Below, piece by piece: positions 8,632 through 18,008 of a stretch of 64,000 nt of DNA (position 1 is its first letter; every line of letters begins with the position of its first letter). The stretch covers positions 853,924 through 917,923 of the forward strand of contig NZ_KB850224.1 in the NCBI RefSeq assembly GCF_000369805.1. Direction: 5' to 3'. The position numbers were made by a program, and so were the translations under genes. Below the pieces are notes generated by a model that worked only from the letters and a program-made list of their open reading frames with translations, did no database searches and was not told the origin of the DNA. The stretch comes from Acinetobacter sp. NIPH 2100. Lineage in GTDB: Bacteria; Pseudomonadota; Gammaproteobacteria; Pseudomonadales; Moraxellaceae.

Positions 8632-9180
8632 CTAAACTTTAATGCCGTTTAATAATAATTCTATTGCACGTTGAGCTAACCGAACCTGATCTGAAGCCTG
8701 ATGCCCTTGAAATGAAGAACCCAAGATCGCGGTAATCATGCCGAAATCTTGTGGCGTTAAATCTGCACGGCATAATTTGTGTTGTATGGCTTGATCAATC
8801 AGCGGTTGCAATGCTTTATCGCGTCTTTCATAAATGTTTAGCATGATTGGGTCTTGCCGATCAATAATGCGCCAGTAATCAATCAGTACAACCAGATGTG
8901 GAAGTTGTTCAATATGACCTTCTATCAGACGAATAAAACCATCGTTGAAGCTTTGTAGTGCGAGAGCACGTCGTTCCAAACGGCTAATTGCCCGTTCTAA
9001 TAGGGCAGCAATCAGCGCTTTGCGATCAGCAAAATTACGATAGAAGGTGGCTCGACCAACACCCGCATGATCAATTATCGCTTGCAAAGGGACATGAACG
9101 CCTTGCTTACGAAAGATTTCCTCCGCAGCATTGAGAAGTTCATCCCGATTATGGGCTGCTAATTGTTGACGTTTGATCAT
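8632..9180 (-). CDS. TetR-family repressor of the efflux operon
   Basis: The 182-residue protein has an N-terminal TetR helix-turn-helix, with 'VPLQAIIDHAGVGRATFYRNFADRKALI' (about residues 30-57) as the recognition region. The C-terminal ligand domain is variable. It is the first gene of the tetR-emrB-emrA unit, so autoregulation of the whole operon is expected. A 16-bp palindrome 36 bp upstream of the ATG is a candidate operator. The ligand is unknown. Confidence in the family is high; the regulatory target is inferred from position. Confidence 0.92.
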   Translation of the reverse strand: MIKRQQLAAHNRDELLNAAEEIFRKQGVHVPLQAIIDHAGVGRATFYRNFADRKALIAALLERAISRLERRALALQSFNDGFIRLIEGHIEQLPHLVVLIDYWRIIDRQDPIMLNIYERRDKALQPLIDQAIQHKLCRADLTPQDFGMITAILGSSFQGHQASDQVRLAQRAIELLLNGIKV

Positions 9181-9216
9181 GGCTAAAAGTTCGAAGAAGT
9201 TCTATGGTGAATTAAA

Positions 9217-9232
9217 CGGACATTTTTGTCCG
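9217..9232. promoter_or_regulatory. Candidate TetR operator
   Basis: CGGACATTTTTGTCCG is a perfect palindrome (6-bp arms, 4-base spacer) located 36 bp upstream of the TetR start codon, where an autoregulatory operator would be expected. Related TCCGAA and TTCGAA words occur on both sides. Confidence 0.5.
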
Positions 9233-9365
9233 AAGTAAATATCCTCCGAATCTTTATTTTGTTTAATTTAAGTAAAATAGCTGCAATCAGCGATGTGGCA
9301 AAGACAATACAATGCTAAAAAATAAGCGTAAATTAGTCATGAATAAAAATATAAACAGGTGAACA

Positions 9366-10046
9366 ATGCAGAGATTTTTACAACGGTTGGCGAGAGGGAT
9401 AAAACACCGTCCATATTTATCTGCGACTTTTGCCTTAGGATTGGTGATCTATGGGCTATTGCATATATTTACCCAATGGCAGTGGGCGACGTGCTTACAG
9501 CTTGGCTGGAATATTGCCATCTGGTTATATTTATTTCTGACTTTGAAAATGATGTGGCATCTGGATGCAACCCATATTTTAAAACGTGCCCAGCAACAGG
9601 ATGAAGGGAAGTGGATGATCCTGACTGTGGTGTTGATTGCAATCGTGGTGTGTTTTATTTCGATTGTGGTACAACTGAGTCATGTGCCGAAAGATCTACC
9701 CATCTTAAAAGGCGTGCTGATCCTGTTGACCATAGGTACGATTTTTTCAACATGGCTGTTATTGCACACCTTATTTGCCATTCATTATGCCCACGATTTT
9801 TATCTCGCCAAAAGTCGGCACCAAGAAGCGGGTTTAGAATTTCCAAAAACTGATCAACCGGATTATCTCGATTTTATTTATTTCAGCTATATCATTGGCA
9901 CCTCTGCGCAAACAGCAGATGTTTCGATTACCAGTTCTTCGCTCAGACATTTGAATATCTTTCATTGCGTACTGGCATTTATCTTTAATACCGTCATTTT
10001 GGCGGTTGCAATCAATGTCGCGGCCAGTTTGATTGGATTTAATTAA
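9366..10046 (+). CDS. DUF1345-family membrane protein
   Basis: The 226-residue protein has five to six predicted membrane helices. Conserved blocks typical of DUF1345 are visible: 'ATFALGLVIYGLL' (TM1), 'WNIAIWLYLFL', 'STWLLLHTLFAIHYAHDFY', 'DYLDFIYFSYIIGTSAQTADVSITSS' (the family signature) and a final helix 'NTVILAVAINVAASLIG'. Function is unknown for the family. AGGTGA lies 3-8 bases before the ATG. It is transcribed divergently from the TetR gene and so might share the regulatory region, but nothing shows this directly. Confidence 0.88.
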   Translation: MQRFLQRLARGIKHRPYLSATFALGLVIYGLLHIFTQWQWATCLQLGWNIAIWLYLFLTLKMMWHLDATHILKRAQQQDEGKWMILTVVLIAIVVCFISIVVQLSHVPKDLPILKGVLILLTIGTIFSTWLLLHTLFAIHYAHDFYLAKSRHQEAGLEFPKTDQPDYLDFIYFSYIIGTSAQTADVSITSSSLRHLNIFHCVLAFIFNTVILAVAINVAASLIGFN

Positions 10047-10142
10047 TAACTATTTTTTATTAATTTAATTAAAATTGATCATTTTTATTTTTGGTTATGC
10101 TTGGCTATTTTAAATAGAGACAGGCACAGCAAGGATAAGAAT

Positions 10143-10904
10143 ATGAGTACCCAGCATCAAGTCAATCAACAGCAATATCAAGATAAATCTCAGGCCTATT
10201 TAACCAGTACCGTACATGCGCAGGGCATTGAATTTCAGAAGATGCAGCAATTAATTCAGTCACATCAAATTAAAACAGTGTTGGATTTAGGTTGTGGAGG
10301 CGGGCATGTCAGCTACCAAGTTGCACCTTTTGTAGATCACGTAACGGCCTACGACTTAACACCGTCTATGGTAGAACTGGTTGCTGAACAAGCCAAACAA
10401 AAAGGTTTGGTTAATATCGCTGCTCAGCAAGGTGTAGCCGAGCTTTTGCCTTTTGCAGATCAAAGTTTTGATTGCATTATTAGCCGCTATTCAGCGCATC
10501 ATTGGCAGAATGTTGCACAAGCCATGGCTGAGATGTATCGAGTTGTGGCGCAGCAGGGCAAAGTGATTATTGTTGATATTTTAGGAAATTCAAATCCTGT
10601 GATGGATACTTTTTTCCAAACCATTGAGACGATTCGTGATCCGAGCCATGTGCGTAATTATAGTTTGAGGGAATGGGCAGGTTTTGCTGAATATGCAGGT
10701 TTTACTGTTGAGACTGTTGAAAAACAACATTTGGATCTAGAGTTTCAAAGTTGGACTGAACGAATGCAAACACCTGAATATGCAGTTCAGACCATACGTG
10801 ATTTACAGCGCAAAACCTCTGATCAGACACGCCAATATTATCAAATCCAAACGGATGGTTCATTTCGAAGTGAAGTCGCGTATTTGGTGTTAACGCGACC
10901 ATAA
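10143..10904 (+). CDS. Class I SAM-dependent methyltransferase (UbiE-like)
   Basis: The 253-residue enzyme has motif I VLDLGCGGGHVSYQVA (about residues 46-61), the acidic end of strand beta2 'VTAYDLTPSMVELV', and motif 'LPFADQSFDCIISRYSAHHW' (about 103-122). These place it with the Methyltransf_11/UbiE-like group that methylates small molecules. The substrate cannot be deduced. I chose the ATG at 10143, which has AAGGATAAG immediately upstream; the longer frame from 10101 has no ribosome site. It is monocistronic, with 95 bp of AT-rich sequence in front. Confidence 0.9.
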   Translation: MSTQHQVNQQQYQDKSQAYLTSTVHAQGIEFQKMQQLIQSHQIKTVLDLGCGGGHVSYQVAPFVDHVTAYDLTPSMVELVAEQAKQKGLVNIAAQQGVAELLPFADQSFDCIISRYSAHHWQNVAQAMAEMYRVVAQQGKVIIVDILGNSNPVMDTFFQTIETIRDPSHVRNYSLREWAGFAEYAGFTVETVEKQHLDLEFQSWTERMQTPEYAVQTIRDLQRKTSDQTRQYYQIQTDGSFRSEVAYLVLTRP

Positions 10905-11049
10905 ATTATCGTTCAAACCAAGTGTGACAAAAGTACATGATGGGATAGGATACAAAAAAATGCGCTGGCAACTCAAAATTTATCTATCTCCTCAATCCCT
11001 ATTTAAGTAAAATTAATATTTGAAAATTATTCTAATCTAGAGGTCTATC

Positions 11050-11673
11050 TTGGAATCGTTATTGATTTTAGGCTCCATTGCTTTGGCACTGATGTTGGGT
11101 GCAATTAGCCCGGGTCCTACATTTATTTATGTGGCAAAAAACTCAATTGCGATTTCACGTAAACATGGTTTATTTACAGCCTTGGGTACAGGCACGGGCG
11201 CAGCCTTATTTGGTTTGCTTGCTGTCATGGGCTTACAGGCAATTTTATTGGCTGTTCCATCTGCATATATCGCGCTAAAAATATTTGGTGGTTTGTACTT
11301 ACTTTGGCTGGCGTATAAAATTATCAAGCATGCCAAAGAGCCAATGGAAGCTGGAAATGGTATTGTTCAGGCGATGAGTTATGCACAGGCTTTTCGTTTG
11401 GGGCTCATTACCCAGCTCAGTAACCCGAAAATTGCCATTATTCTTGCCAGTATTTTTACTGCATTATTACCGAAAGAAATCCCAAGTTATTACTACGTGG
11501 TGTTGCCAATGCTGTGCTTCTTTATTGATGCAGGTTGGTATTCGCTTGTGGCTGTTGCATTGTCAGCAGAAGGTCCACGCAAAGTTTATTTAAAATCCAA
11601 ATCACTGTTTGATCGTATTGCGGGTGGCGTGATGACACTACTCGGATTAAAGCTGATCTTTGGTATGAAATGA
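11050..11673 (+). CDS. LysE/RhtB-family amino-acid exporter
   Basis: The 207-residue membrane protein has six predicted TM segments and the LysE N-terminal signature GAISPGPTFIYVAKNSI (residues about 19-35), followed by 'GLFTALGTGTGA'. 'RLGLITQLSNPKIAIILASIF' in the middle corresponds to the conserved NPK motif. The family exports amino acids or homoserine-lactone-like compounds; the substrate here is unknown. The gene starts with TTG, supported by the AGAGG ribosome site seven bases upstream. A terminator follows immediately. Confidence 0.9.
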   Translation: MESLLILGSIALALMLGAISPGPTFIYVAKNSIAISRKHGLFTALGTGTGAALFGLLAVMGLQAILLAVPSAYIALKIFGGLYLLWLAYKIIKHAKEPMEAGNGIVQAMSYAQAFRLGLITQLSNPKIAIILASIFTALLPKEIPSYYYVVLPMLCFFIDAGWYSLVAVALSAEGPRKVYLKSKSLFDRIAGGVMTLLGLKLIFGMK

Positions 11674-11681
11674 TTCAGCAG

Positions 11682-11710
11682 AAAAAGCGACCAAGACGGT
11701 CGCTTTTTTA
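11682..11710 (+). terminator. Terminator after the LysE-family gene
   Basis: AAAAAGCGACC (11682-11692) pairs with GGTCGCTTTTT (11698-11708) around a 5-base loop. The A and T tracts could serve both strands; the convergent hydrolase gene ends at 11735. Confidence 0.85.
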
Positions 11711-11734
11711 TCGCCTAGAATCAGCTCATTGGTC

Positions 11735-12706
11735 TTAATCTTTAAAATGCACAGGAATCCATTGATAGCTCTTACCATCTACTGAATAAATATGTCCAAT
11801 CCCCGGGAAAGGTAAATGTGGTGCCGCAATGGTTTGTCCATTTTTGGCGAAATCAGCGAACTGTTTTAAACGCGTTGCCACCGCTTTTTTCGGATCAATA
11901 TCATATTCAATCGCAGTTTCTGGTTTATCAAATTGCACGGTATGTGAATGCACAATATCCCCAATAAAGACCACACTTTCACCTTTGGTTTTTAATTCAT
12001 AGCTAAAGTGACCAGGAGTGTGTCCAGCCGTGTTAATCACTTTAAAGCCCTGAATTTCATCACCGAGTTTATAAGTTTTAAAGCGTTGCTTGGCTTGGTA
12101 AGGCGCAATCGCTTGCTTAATGTGTTTCACCGTTCCTTCATAACCCGCTTGTTTGTCTTTAGGAAGCTTGGCTACCTGTTTGGGATCTAGCCAATAATTG
12201 GCTTCGTCACTCGAGACATACACGGTTGCATTGGGAAAATTAGCAACACCATCTTTGCTAATGCCGCAAACATGGTCTGGGTGTAAATGGGTGAGTAAAA
12301 TGGTATCTACCTGTTCAGGTTTGTAGCCCGAAGCGACCAGATTTTTTAGGATTGAACCTAAATGAGCACCAAAACAACTGGCTGCACCACTATCGACGAG
12401 TACCAGTGATTTTCCTGTATTAACGAGGAAAGCATTGATAGAAGTCTGTACGCCTTTCTCTTGATCGGCATAGTACTTCTTTAAGATCTGTTGTACTTGT
12501 TGCGTTGAAATATCTTTAAACAGGCTTGGTGACATAAAGTTAGTGCCGTCCAATAATGCAGTGATTTGTACATCACCCACTTGATGTTGATAGAAGCCTG
12601 CAACCTGTTTTTGTTGTTCAATGATTGGTAAAGTTTTGGTTGTTTCTGCATGGCTGAGTAAAGGGAAGTACAAACTTAATAAAGCCAAAGCAACTATTCT
12701 TTTCAT
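11735..12706 (-). CDS. Secreted metallo-beta-lactamase-fold hydrolase (methyl-parathion-hydrolase-like)
   Basis: The 323-residue protein has a cleavable signal peptide (cut near LSHA-ET, residue 20). The metal-binding signature LTHLHPDHVCG (H-x-H-x-D-H) is near residue 140, with downstream histidines in 'INTAGHTPGHFSYEL' and 'APHLPFPGIGHI'. The N-terminal 'ITALLDGTNFMSPSLF' block and the 'VDSGAASCFGAHLG' block are the pattern of the methyl-parathion-hydrolase/OPHC2 branch, which hydrolyses esters, lactones or phosphotriesters. It is a periplasmic or secreted enzyme; the substrate is open. Monocistronic. Confidence 0.85.
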   Translation of the reverse strand: MKRIVALALLSLYFPLLSHAETTKTLPIIEQQKQVAGFYQHQVGDVQITALLDGTNFMSPSLFKDISTQQVQQILKKYYADQEKGVQTSINAFLVNTGKSLVLVDSGAASCFGAHLGSILKNLVASGYKPEQVDTILLTHLHPDHVCGISKDGVANFPNATVYVSSDEANYWLDPKQVAKLPKDKQAGYEGTVKHIKQAIAPYQAKQRFKTYKLGDEIQGFKVINTAGHTPGHFSYELKTKGESVVFIGDIVHSHTVQFDKPETAIEYDIDPKKAVATRLKQFADFAKNGQTIAAPHLPFPGIGHIYSVDGKSYQWIPVHFKD

Positions 12707-12902
12707 TTATAAATATTCTCAAATTTAATTGAATTGTCTACTTTTTAGCACGGATACCTATTCTTTAAAAGGAAATAATCAAGCTAAAAGAAATCATATA
12801 ATCTTCGATTGTGTTCTTGGATAAGAGGTTTCGCCTATACATAAGGAAAAATATATTTTGTATCTAGTTTTAGGGAGTCTATTCTATTCAAAATATTAGC
12901 CC

Positions 12903-13346
12903 TTATTTCAATTGTCTCCATTCAATAACAGCACAAATAACCGTAATTGGTAGGATGAAAACAAATTGTAGATATAAAAAAATCAGTAACCATTCATGTG
13001 AAAATTGAGAAAATATTAATAAAAGAGGTATCCATAAAAAACTAGTAAAACAGCCATAAGCGATAACTTGGTATAAATTTGCATTCGCTAACTTATTTTT
13101 GAATATATGTAAAAATAATTCACCTGTGATATAGGCAGGAATGTAGCCAATAATATAGCCAACAACAATCGTGATCAGCATTAGGATACACATCGGTATA
13201 ACCACACTTGGAGTGATTAGACTTTGTAAAAAACGTGCTGGATGATCTAAATAAATCAAGATATGGAAACTGATCACAATAATGAGGGTTCCAATAATTG
13301 GTCCGTAACGTGTAAATGTGGTTGTCACAAATTTATTTTTATTCAT
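12903..13346 (-). CDS. Unrecognised membrane protein, 147 aa
   Basis: The protein has four predicted membrane segments (about residues 14-31, 48-70, 88-108 and 118-138) and little else. Its base composition is more AT-rich than the neighbouring metG or hydrolase genes, with many Ile/Leu/Phe codons, which may point to later acquisition. No family is recognised. The ATG at 13346 follows a poor ribosome site. It lies between the metG terminator and a 196-bp AT-rich gap. Confidence 0.65.
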   Translation of the reverse strand: MNKNKFVTTTFTRYGPIIGTLIIVISFHILIYLDHPARFLQSLITPSVVIPMCILMLITIVVGYIIGYIPAYITGELFLHIFKNKLANANLYQVIAYGCFTSFLWIPLLLIFSQFSHEWLLIFLYLQFVFILPITVICAVIEWRQLK

Positions 13347-13382
13347 TTTGAAAATTCGTTTAATTTATTTAAAAATAACATA

Positions 13383-13406
13383 AAAGGGCTTCCGAAGAAG
13401 CCCTTT
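13383..13406 (-). terminator. metG terminator
   Basis: AAAGGGCTTC (83-92) and GAAGCCCTTT (97-06) form a perfect 10-bp stem with a 4-base loop, 15 bp beyond the metG stop codon. Confidence 0.85.
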
Positions 13407-13420
13407 ATATTTTTTCTTGA

Positions 13421-15478
13421 TTAAGACACTTTATCACCTGGTTTAGCACCAGATTCAGGTGAAATCACCCAAACACCTTCGCCATTACCTGCTGCAAGTA
13501 CCATACCGTTTGAAATACCAAAACGCATTTTACGAGGTGCAAGGTTAGCCACCATCACCACCAATTTGTCTTTTAAATCTTCTGGTTGATAGAACTCACG
13601 AATACCACTAAACACATTACGCGGTTCAGCTTCACCTACATCCAAAGTCAATTGCAGTAATTTATCAGAACCTTCAACCGTCGCAGCTTCTAATACTTTT
13701 GCTACACGAAGATCAATTTTCATGAAATCTTCAATACCAATGATGTCAGCTTCACCTACTTTTGGCTCAGGCTTCTTCTCGGCTTTCTTTTCTTTTTTCT
13801 TCTCTGCTTTTGGCGCTTCTGCCGCCGCAGCTAAAGAATCTTTAGAGGCATCCACCATTGCAGCAACCGCTTTGGCATCAACACGTTGCATTAAAGGCTG
13901 GAATTGCGCAATTGCATGTCCAACTAAAATTTGCTGACGTGATGCAAAGTCAAAGCTTTCAAGCTGTAAGAAGGCTTGAACTTGTGCCGCAAGCGTTGGT
14001 AAGACTGGAGCCAAGTAAATCGCAAGTTGACGGAATAAGTTAATACCCACCGAGCACACATCATGAACTTGTTGTTCTTGACCTTCTTGCTTCGCAAGTG
14101 CCCAAGGTTTTTTCTCATCGATATACTGATTGGCACGGTCAGCTAACGCCATGATTTCACGGATTGCAGCTGAGAATTCACGTGCTTCATAGGCTTGTGC
14201 GATTGAATCACCTGCATCAATAAAGCTTTGAACCAGTTCAGACTCTGCACATGTGTTCGACAAGGTATTATTGAAGTTGGTGTTAATGAATTTTGCACAA
14301 CGGCTGGCAATATTCACCACTTTACCGACAAGGTCAGAATTCACTTTTTGAACGAAGTCATCCAAGTTTAAATCTGAATCTTCAACTTTGTCTGAAAGCT
14401 TAGACGCAAAGTAATAACGTAAATATTCAGGATTTAAATGTTCTAAATAAGTTTCAGCTTTGATGAAGGTTCCACGAGACTTCGACATCTTCTGACCATT
14501 GACGGTCAAAAAACCATTCACGAATAAACCTGATGGGGTACGGTAGTTTGCACCTTCAAGCATTGCAGGCCAGAACAGTGCGTGGAAGTAAACAATGTCT
14601 TTACCGATGAAGTGATAAACTTCTTTATCGCTGTCTTTTTTCCAGAAATCATCGAAGCTAAGATCTGGGCGTTTGGTTTTGATGTAGTTTTCAAAACTCG
14701 ACATATAGCCAATTGGTGCATCGACCCAAACGTAGAAATATTTGTTTGGTGCATCTGGAATTTCAAAACCAAAATAAGGCGCATCACGCGAAATATCCCA
14801 ATCCGATAAACCTGCTTCAAACCATTCATCTAGCTTGTTGGCAATCGAAACAGGTAAACGACCTTGGTCACGGGTCCATTTCTGTAAATATTCTGAAAAA
14901 TTTGGCAATTTAAAGAAATAATGATCCGATGATTTTTCGATAGGCGTTGCACCGCTCAAGGTTGAGCGAGGGTTTTCTAATTCGGTTGCATTATAAGTTG
15001 TACCACAGACTTCGCAGGCGTCGCCGTATTGATCTTCTGACTTACATTTCGGACATGTACCTTTAATGAAGCGGTCAGACAAGAACATGCCTTTTTCAGG
15101 ATCGAATAACTGGGTAACAGGGCGAATCGCAATATTACCTGCTTCACGGTTTTTGATATAAATTTCTTCTGAACGTGCTTTGTTTTCATCACTATTGGTT
15201 GAATCATAGTGATCGAAATGCACACCAAAACCATCAAAGTCACGAATATGTTCTTTCTGAACATTGGCAATTTGCTGTTCTGGACTGATGCCATTTGCTT
15301 CAGCACGTAGCATGATCGCTGTACCATGAGCATCATCCGCACATACATAAGTCACGTCATGGCCCATTGCACGCATCGCACGAACCCAAATATCTGCTTG
15401 GATATAACCGAGTAAGTGACCCATATGGATAGGACCATTGGCATAAGGTAGGGCATTGGTGACTAAAATTTTACGCAC
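13421..15478 (-). CDS. metG: Methionyl-tRNA synthetase
   Basis: The enzyme charges tRNA-Met in the cytoplasm. The 685-residue protein has the class I signature [11 protein letters not shown] (HIGH equivalent, residues about 9-19), a zinc knuckle with two CxxC pairs (CPKC and CEVC, near 140-160) and GQKMSKSRG (KMSKS loop). A Lys/Ala/Glu-rich linker leads to a C-terminal tRNA-binding domain ('[14 protein letters not shown]', about 580-685), as in the dimeric E. coli-type enzyme (677 aa). I chose the GTG at 15478 ([15 protein letters not shown]); the longer frame adds 22 residues with no homology pattern, while GAGAGAA lies upstream of the GTG. Confidence 0.97.
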   Translation of the reverse strand: MRKILVTNALPYANGPIHMGHLLGYIQADIWVRAMRAMGHDVTYVCADDAHGTAIMLRAEANGISPEQQIANVQKEHIRDFDGFGVHFDHYDSTNSDENKARSEEIYIKNREAGNIAIRPVTQLFDPEKGMFLSDRFIKGTCPKCKSEDQYGDACEVCGTTYNATELENPRSTLSGATPIEKSSDHYFFKLPNFSEYLQKWTRDQGRLPVSIANKLDEWFEAGLSDWDISRDAPYFGFEIPDAPNKYFYVWVDAPIGYMSSFENYIKTKRPDLSFDDFWKKDSDKEVYHFIGKDIVYFHALFWPAMLEGANYRTPSGLFVNGFLTVNGQKMSKSRGTFIKAETYLEHLNPEYLRYYFASKLSDKVEDSDLNLDDFVQKVNSDLVGKVVNIASRCAKFINTNFNNTLSNTCAESELVQSFIDAGDSIAQAYEAREFSAAIREIMALADRANQYIDEKKPWALAKQEGQEQQVHDVCSVGINLFRQLAIYLAPVLPTLAAQVQAFLQLESFDFASRQQILVGHAIAQFQPLMQRVDAKAVAAMVDASKDSLAAAAEAPKAEKKKEKKAEKKPEPKVGEADIIGIEDFMKIDLRVAKVLEAATVEGSDKLLQLTLDVGEAEPRNVFSGIREFYQPEDLKDKLVVMVANLAPRKMRFGISNGMVLAAGNGEGVWVISPESGAKPGDKVS

Positions 15479-15680
15479 GGATATTGTTCTCTCATTCGTA
15501 TTTGCAAGGCTGATGATTTTACATGACTTGGCCCTGACTTGCACAAGGGATTCAGTGAAATCTTTTCAACCCATATTTTTATTAAATCTCGGACTTCATC
15601 AAAGCTTCACTTACACTTCAATCAAAACCCATTTTCTTTACTGATAATGGTCGCATGCTAGATAGATAAAGGAAATAACA

Positions 15681-16136
15681 ATGAGGTCTTGGTATTTACT
15701 GGGTGCATCTTTGAGCGCAAGTTTAGGATCAGTCTTTAGCTTTATTATTCCATATTGTTTGTTTTTAAATTTTCAGCAGAACCATTTATTTCATGTGGTC
15801 AGCAACGCGATGCAAGTGATGCTGTATTTGATTCCATTTTTGATTGTGCTTGCTTTTATCTTCTACGTCATTGTTTTATCAATATTGAAATTACCCAGCA
15901 AAATTTTTGATTTGGTGCAGTTTTTTAAAGTCAGTCTGGCCTTTTTTACGGGGTGGATGGGCTTAGTGCTGATGATTTTATTCGAAGATCAGGTCAATGG
16001 CTTTGATTTTGAAACCTTGGCCATGAGTCTTTTTATTTTTCTTGCGGTTTTGCCTGTGCTTGCACTGGGTTGTGTCAGTGCCAATAGTTGTTATGTGTTG
16101 ATGTGCAAGAAACAGTATAAAAGTGCTTTTAGTTAA
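15681..16136 (+). CDS. Unrecognised four-helix membrane protein, 151 aa
   Basis: The 151 residues are dominated by four hydrophobic helices (about 8-30, 50-75, 83-105 and 115-138) with short charged loops such as 'FEDQVNGFDFE'. No conserved motif is recognised. AAAGGAAAT lies just upstream of the ATG. Its 3' end overlaps the convergent downstream gene by 4 bp. It is divergent from metG with a 202-bp gap. Confidence 0.65.
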   Translation: MRSWYLLGASLSASLGSVFSFIIPYCLFLNFQQNHLFHVVSNAMQVMLYLIPFLIVLAFIFYVIVLSILKLPSKIFDLVQFFKVSLAFFTGWMGLVLMILFEDQVNGFDFETLAMSLFIFLAVLPVLALGCVSANSCYVLMCKKQYKSAFS

Positions 16137-16600
16137 ATACTTTTAATTAACTGAAGCTTTTTTGTTTCGTGGTAGAAATAAACGCCGTAGCTTTTGAGTT
16201 TAGTTTGATGTCCATTCATGGTGAAATAACCTGAACAGGGTACTTGCCATTGCTTCTCTGTATTCTCAGTAAAGCCGATCCAAGCATGGCCACTAAAGGT
16301 GAGTGTACGATCATCTTTCATTGTAAATTCATCAAAATAGATTGCATCGCACCAAAATGTATTTTGACCAAAATTTACTTTAGAAAATTTCCAGCAACTT
16401 AAAAAAGCAATCTGGGTTTCTAAGCCTTCGTTTTGTTTATATATCTTGAAAAGGTGAATCGTTTGGGCAATATCTCGTTCTAAGCTTAAGACTCTACGTT
16501 GAATTCTTCTTTTGCTGGAATAAATATATTTTGACCACTTTATATATCTTTCTTGTTCTTGTTTTTGCTGTGCAAGTTCTAAAATTTCTTCTTTATTCAT
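16133..16600 (-). CDS. Conserved hypothetical protein, paralogue of the next gene
   Basis: The 155-residue soluble protein opens with a helical, Glu/Gln/Lys/Arg-rich segment (residues 1-50, probably coiled coil) containing SSKRRIQ. A beta-rich part follows with CWKFSK, 'WCDAIYFDEF' and 'HAWIGFTENTEKQWQVP'. The neighbouring gene at 16675-17172 carries the same blocks in the same order, so the pair arose by tandem duplication. No family or function is recognised. The start is the first ATG, without a strong ribosome site. Confidence 0.65.
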   Translation of the reverse strand: MNKEEILELAQQKQEQERYIKWSKYIYSSKRRIQRRVLSLERDIAQTIHLFKIYKQNEGLETQIAFLSCWKFSKVNFGQNTFWCDAIYFDEFTMKDDRTLTFSGHAWIGFTENTEKQWQVPCSGYFTMNGHQTKLKSYGVYFYHETKKLQLIKSI

Positions 16601-16674
16601 ATTCGATTTTGGGTAGTTTTATCTAGTAGTTTTTAATCATGGAATTTGGAGGGACGAGTATGCATCCCGAAGGA

Positions 16675-17172
16675 TTACATACTCTGCATTTGTTTTACAG
16701 TGATACTATGCTTTGAATTCTTTCTTAAAGAAATGATTTTGCCTTTTGACAGGAAATGGATGTGATAGCTCTTTAAGCCGTCCGTTTTTGGATCAAGCGT
16801 AATTTCAGCAAACATCGGTGTTTGCCAAAGCTCATCACGACCCAAAGTGCCTAACCACGCCTGTGCTTTTAATGCCACAGTAAATTCATCTTTGAATTCA
16901 AGCTCAGTGATGCTGAGTTCGCTGCACCAATGTTCGGTTTTAGGAAATTCAGCTTTAGAAAATTTCCAGCAGATTGTAAGAGCCAGACTGCTTTCAACAG
17001 GTGCTTTATCATCACTCTGTTGATCAATCACAGGAATTAACTGTTCAGCAAGATCCTTTTCAAAAGAAAGAATCATATTTTGGATTCTTCTTTTACTTGA
17101 AAGAATGTACTTCAAACGCTTTTCTTGGGCTTGAAGTTCCTGCTGAATTTCTAAAAGTTCATTTTCATTCAT
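16675..17172 (-). CDS. Conserved hypothetical protein, tandem paralogue
   Basis: The 165-residue relative of the downstream gene shares SSKRRIQ, CWKFSK, 'HWCSELSITELEF' and 'AQAWLGTLGRDELWQTP' with it, in the same order. The first 50 residues look like a coiled coil and the remainder like a beta-sandwich. I used the ATG at 17172; a TTG at 17193 would add seven residues, and neither has a good ribosome site. The 74-bp gap between the two genes allows co-transcription. Function unknown. Confidence 0.65.
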   Translation of the reverse strand: MNENELLEIQQELQAQEKRLKYILSSKRRIQNMILSFEKDLAEQLIPVIDQQSDDKAPVESSLALTICWKFSKAEFPKTEHWCSELSITELEFKDEFTVALKAQAWLGTLGRDELWQTPMFAEITLDPKTDGLKSYHIHFLSKGKIISLRKNSKHSITVKQMQSM

Positions 17173-17281
17173 ATTAGGCAATTGCGACGACAAGGTCTAT
17201 GATTGAGATATCTCGGAAGTATATCCGAACTATCTCCTTATATTGTTAATAGTTTTTAATACTTATTTATTGGTTCTAAAA

Positions 17282-17821
17282 ATGATCGAAACCGCACGGC
17301 TACGCTTGAGACAGTGGCGAACAGAGGATTATGCACCTTTTGCTGCGATGGGAAGTCATCCTCAAGTGATGGAATATTTCCCAAAATTACTAACGCAAGC
17401 AGAAAGCGACACCATGATCGATAAAATGAAATCGATTATCGAGACCCAAGACTGGGGCCTTTGGGCCGTTGAGTTAAAGCACAGTCAACAGTTTATTGGC
17501 TTCGTCGGTTTACATGATCAACCCACTCAATTTTCTTTTTCTCCCTGTGTAGAAATTGGTTGGCGGCTCGATCAAGCGTATTGGGGGCAGGGCTATGCAC
17601 CCGAGGCTGCTCAAGCTGCTCTAGCATTTGCTTTTGATCAATTAAAGCTAGAAAAAGTGGTGGCATTTACCACCTTGGACAATATGAAGTCACAAGCCGT
17701 GATGCAAAAATTACAGATGAAGAAAGTTTCTGAATTTCAGCATCCAGCTTTGGCCGTAGATCATCCTTTAAGCTGGCATGTGCTGTATGAAATACTAAGT
17801 ACTGATTTTATTAAACAATGA
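17282..17821 (+). CDS. GNAT-family N-acetyltransferase (RimJ/RimL type)
   Basis: The 179-residue protein starts 'MIETARLRLRQWRTEDYAPF', the standard opening of RimJ/RimL-type acetyltransferases. It contains the acetyl-CoA-binding region 'EIGWRLDQAYWGQGYAPEAAQAALAFAF' (motif A, with the Q/R-x-x-G-x-A variant GQGYA). It ends with the motif 'VAFTTLDNMKSQAVMQKLQMKKV'. The acceptor is unknown: a ribosomal protein N-terminus, a small molecule or a drug are all possible. I chose the ATG at 17282 because the longer frame adds only a hydrophobic, non-conserved leader. Confidence 0.9.
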   Translation: MIETARLRLRQWRTEDYAPFAAMGSHPQVMEYFPKLLTQAESDTMIDKMKSIIETQDWGLWAVELKHSQQFIGFVGLHDQPTQFSFSPCVEIGWRLDQAYWGQGYAPEAAQAALAFAFDQLKLEKVVAFTTLDNMKSQAVMQKLQMKKVSEFQHPALAVDHPLSWHVLYEILSTDFIKQ

Positions 17822-18008
17822 GGATGTTATTCCTTTATATGATTTTTATATCTAAAAAATACAAAGCTTTATCAATCCGCAATGATTTGAATCTTCCTGT
17901 ATCCCATTTGTTTCAATTTGCAGCGTTGCACAAAAAAGTCCGCTAAACACGGTATAACTAAGATTGCTCCAAACAATATGTTTTTTACCTATAGAGTGAG
18001 GAAATACC

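Noticed and set aside
15479..15544. Longer MetG beginning at an upstream start
   Set aside because: The extra 22 residues lack the class I synthetase pattern. The GTG at 15478 begins the conserved [11 protein letters not shown] and has a ribosome site.
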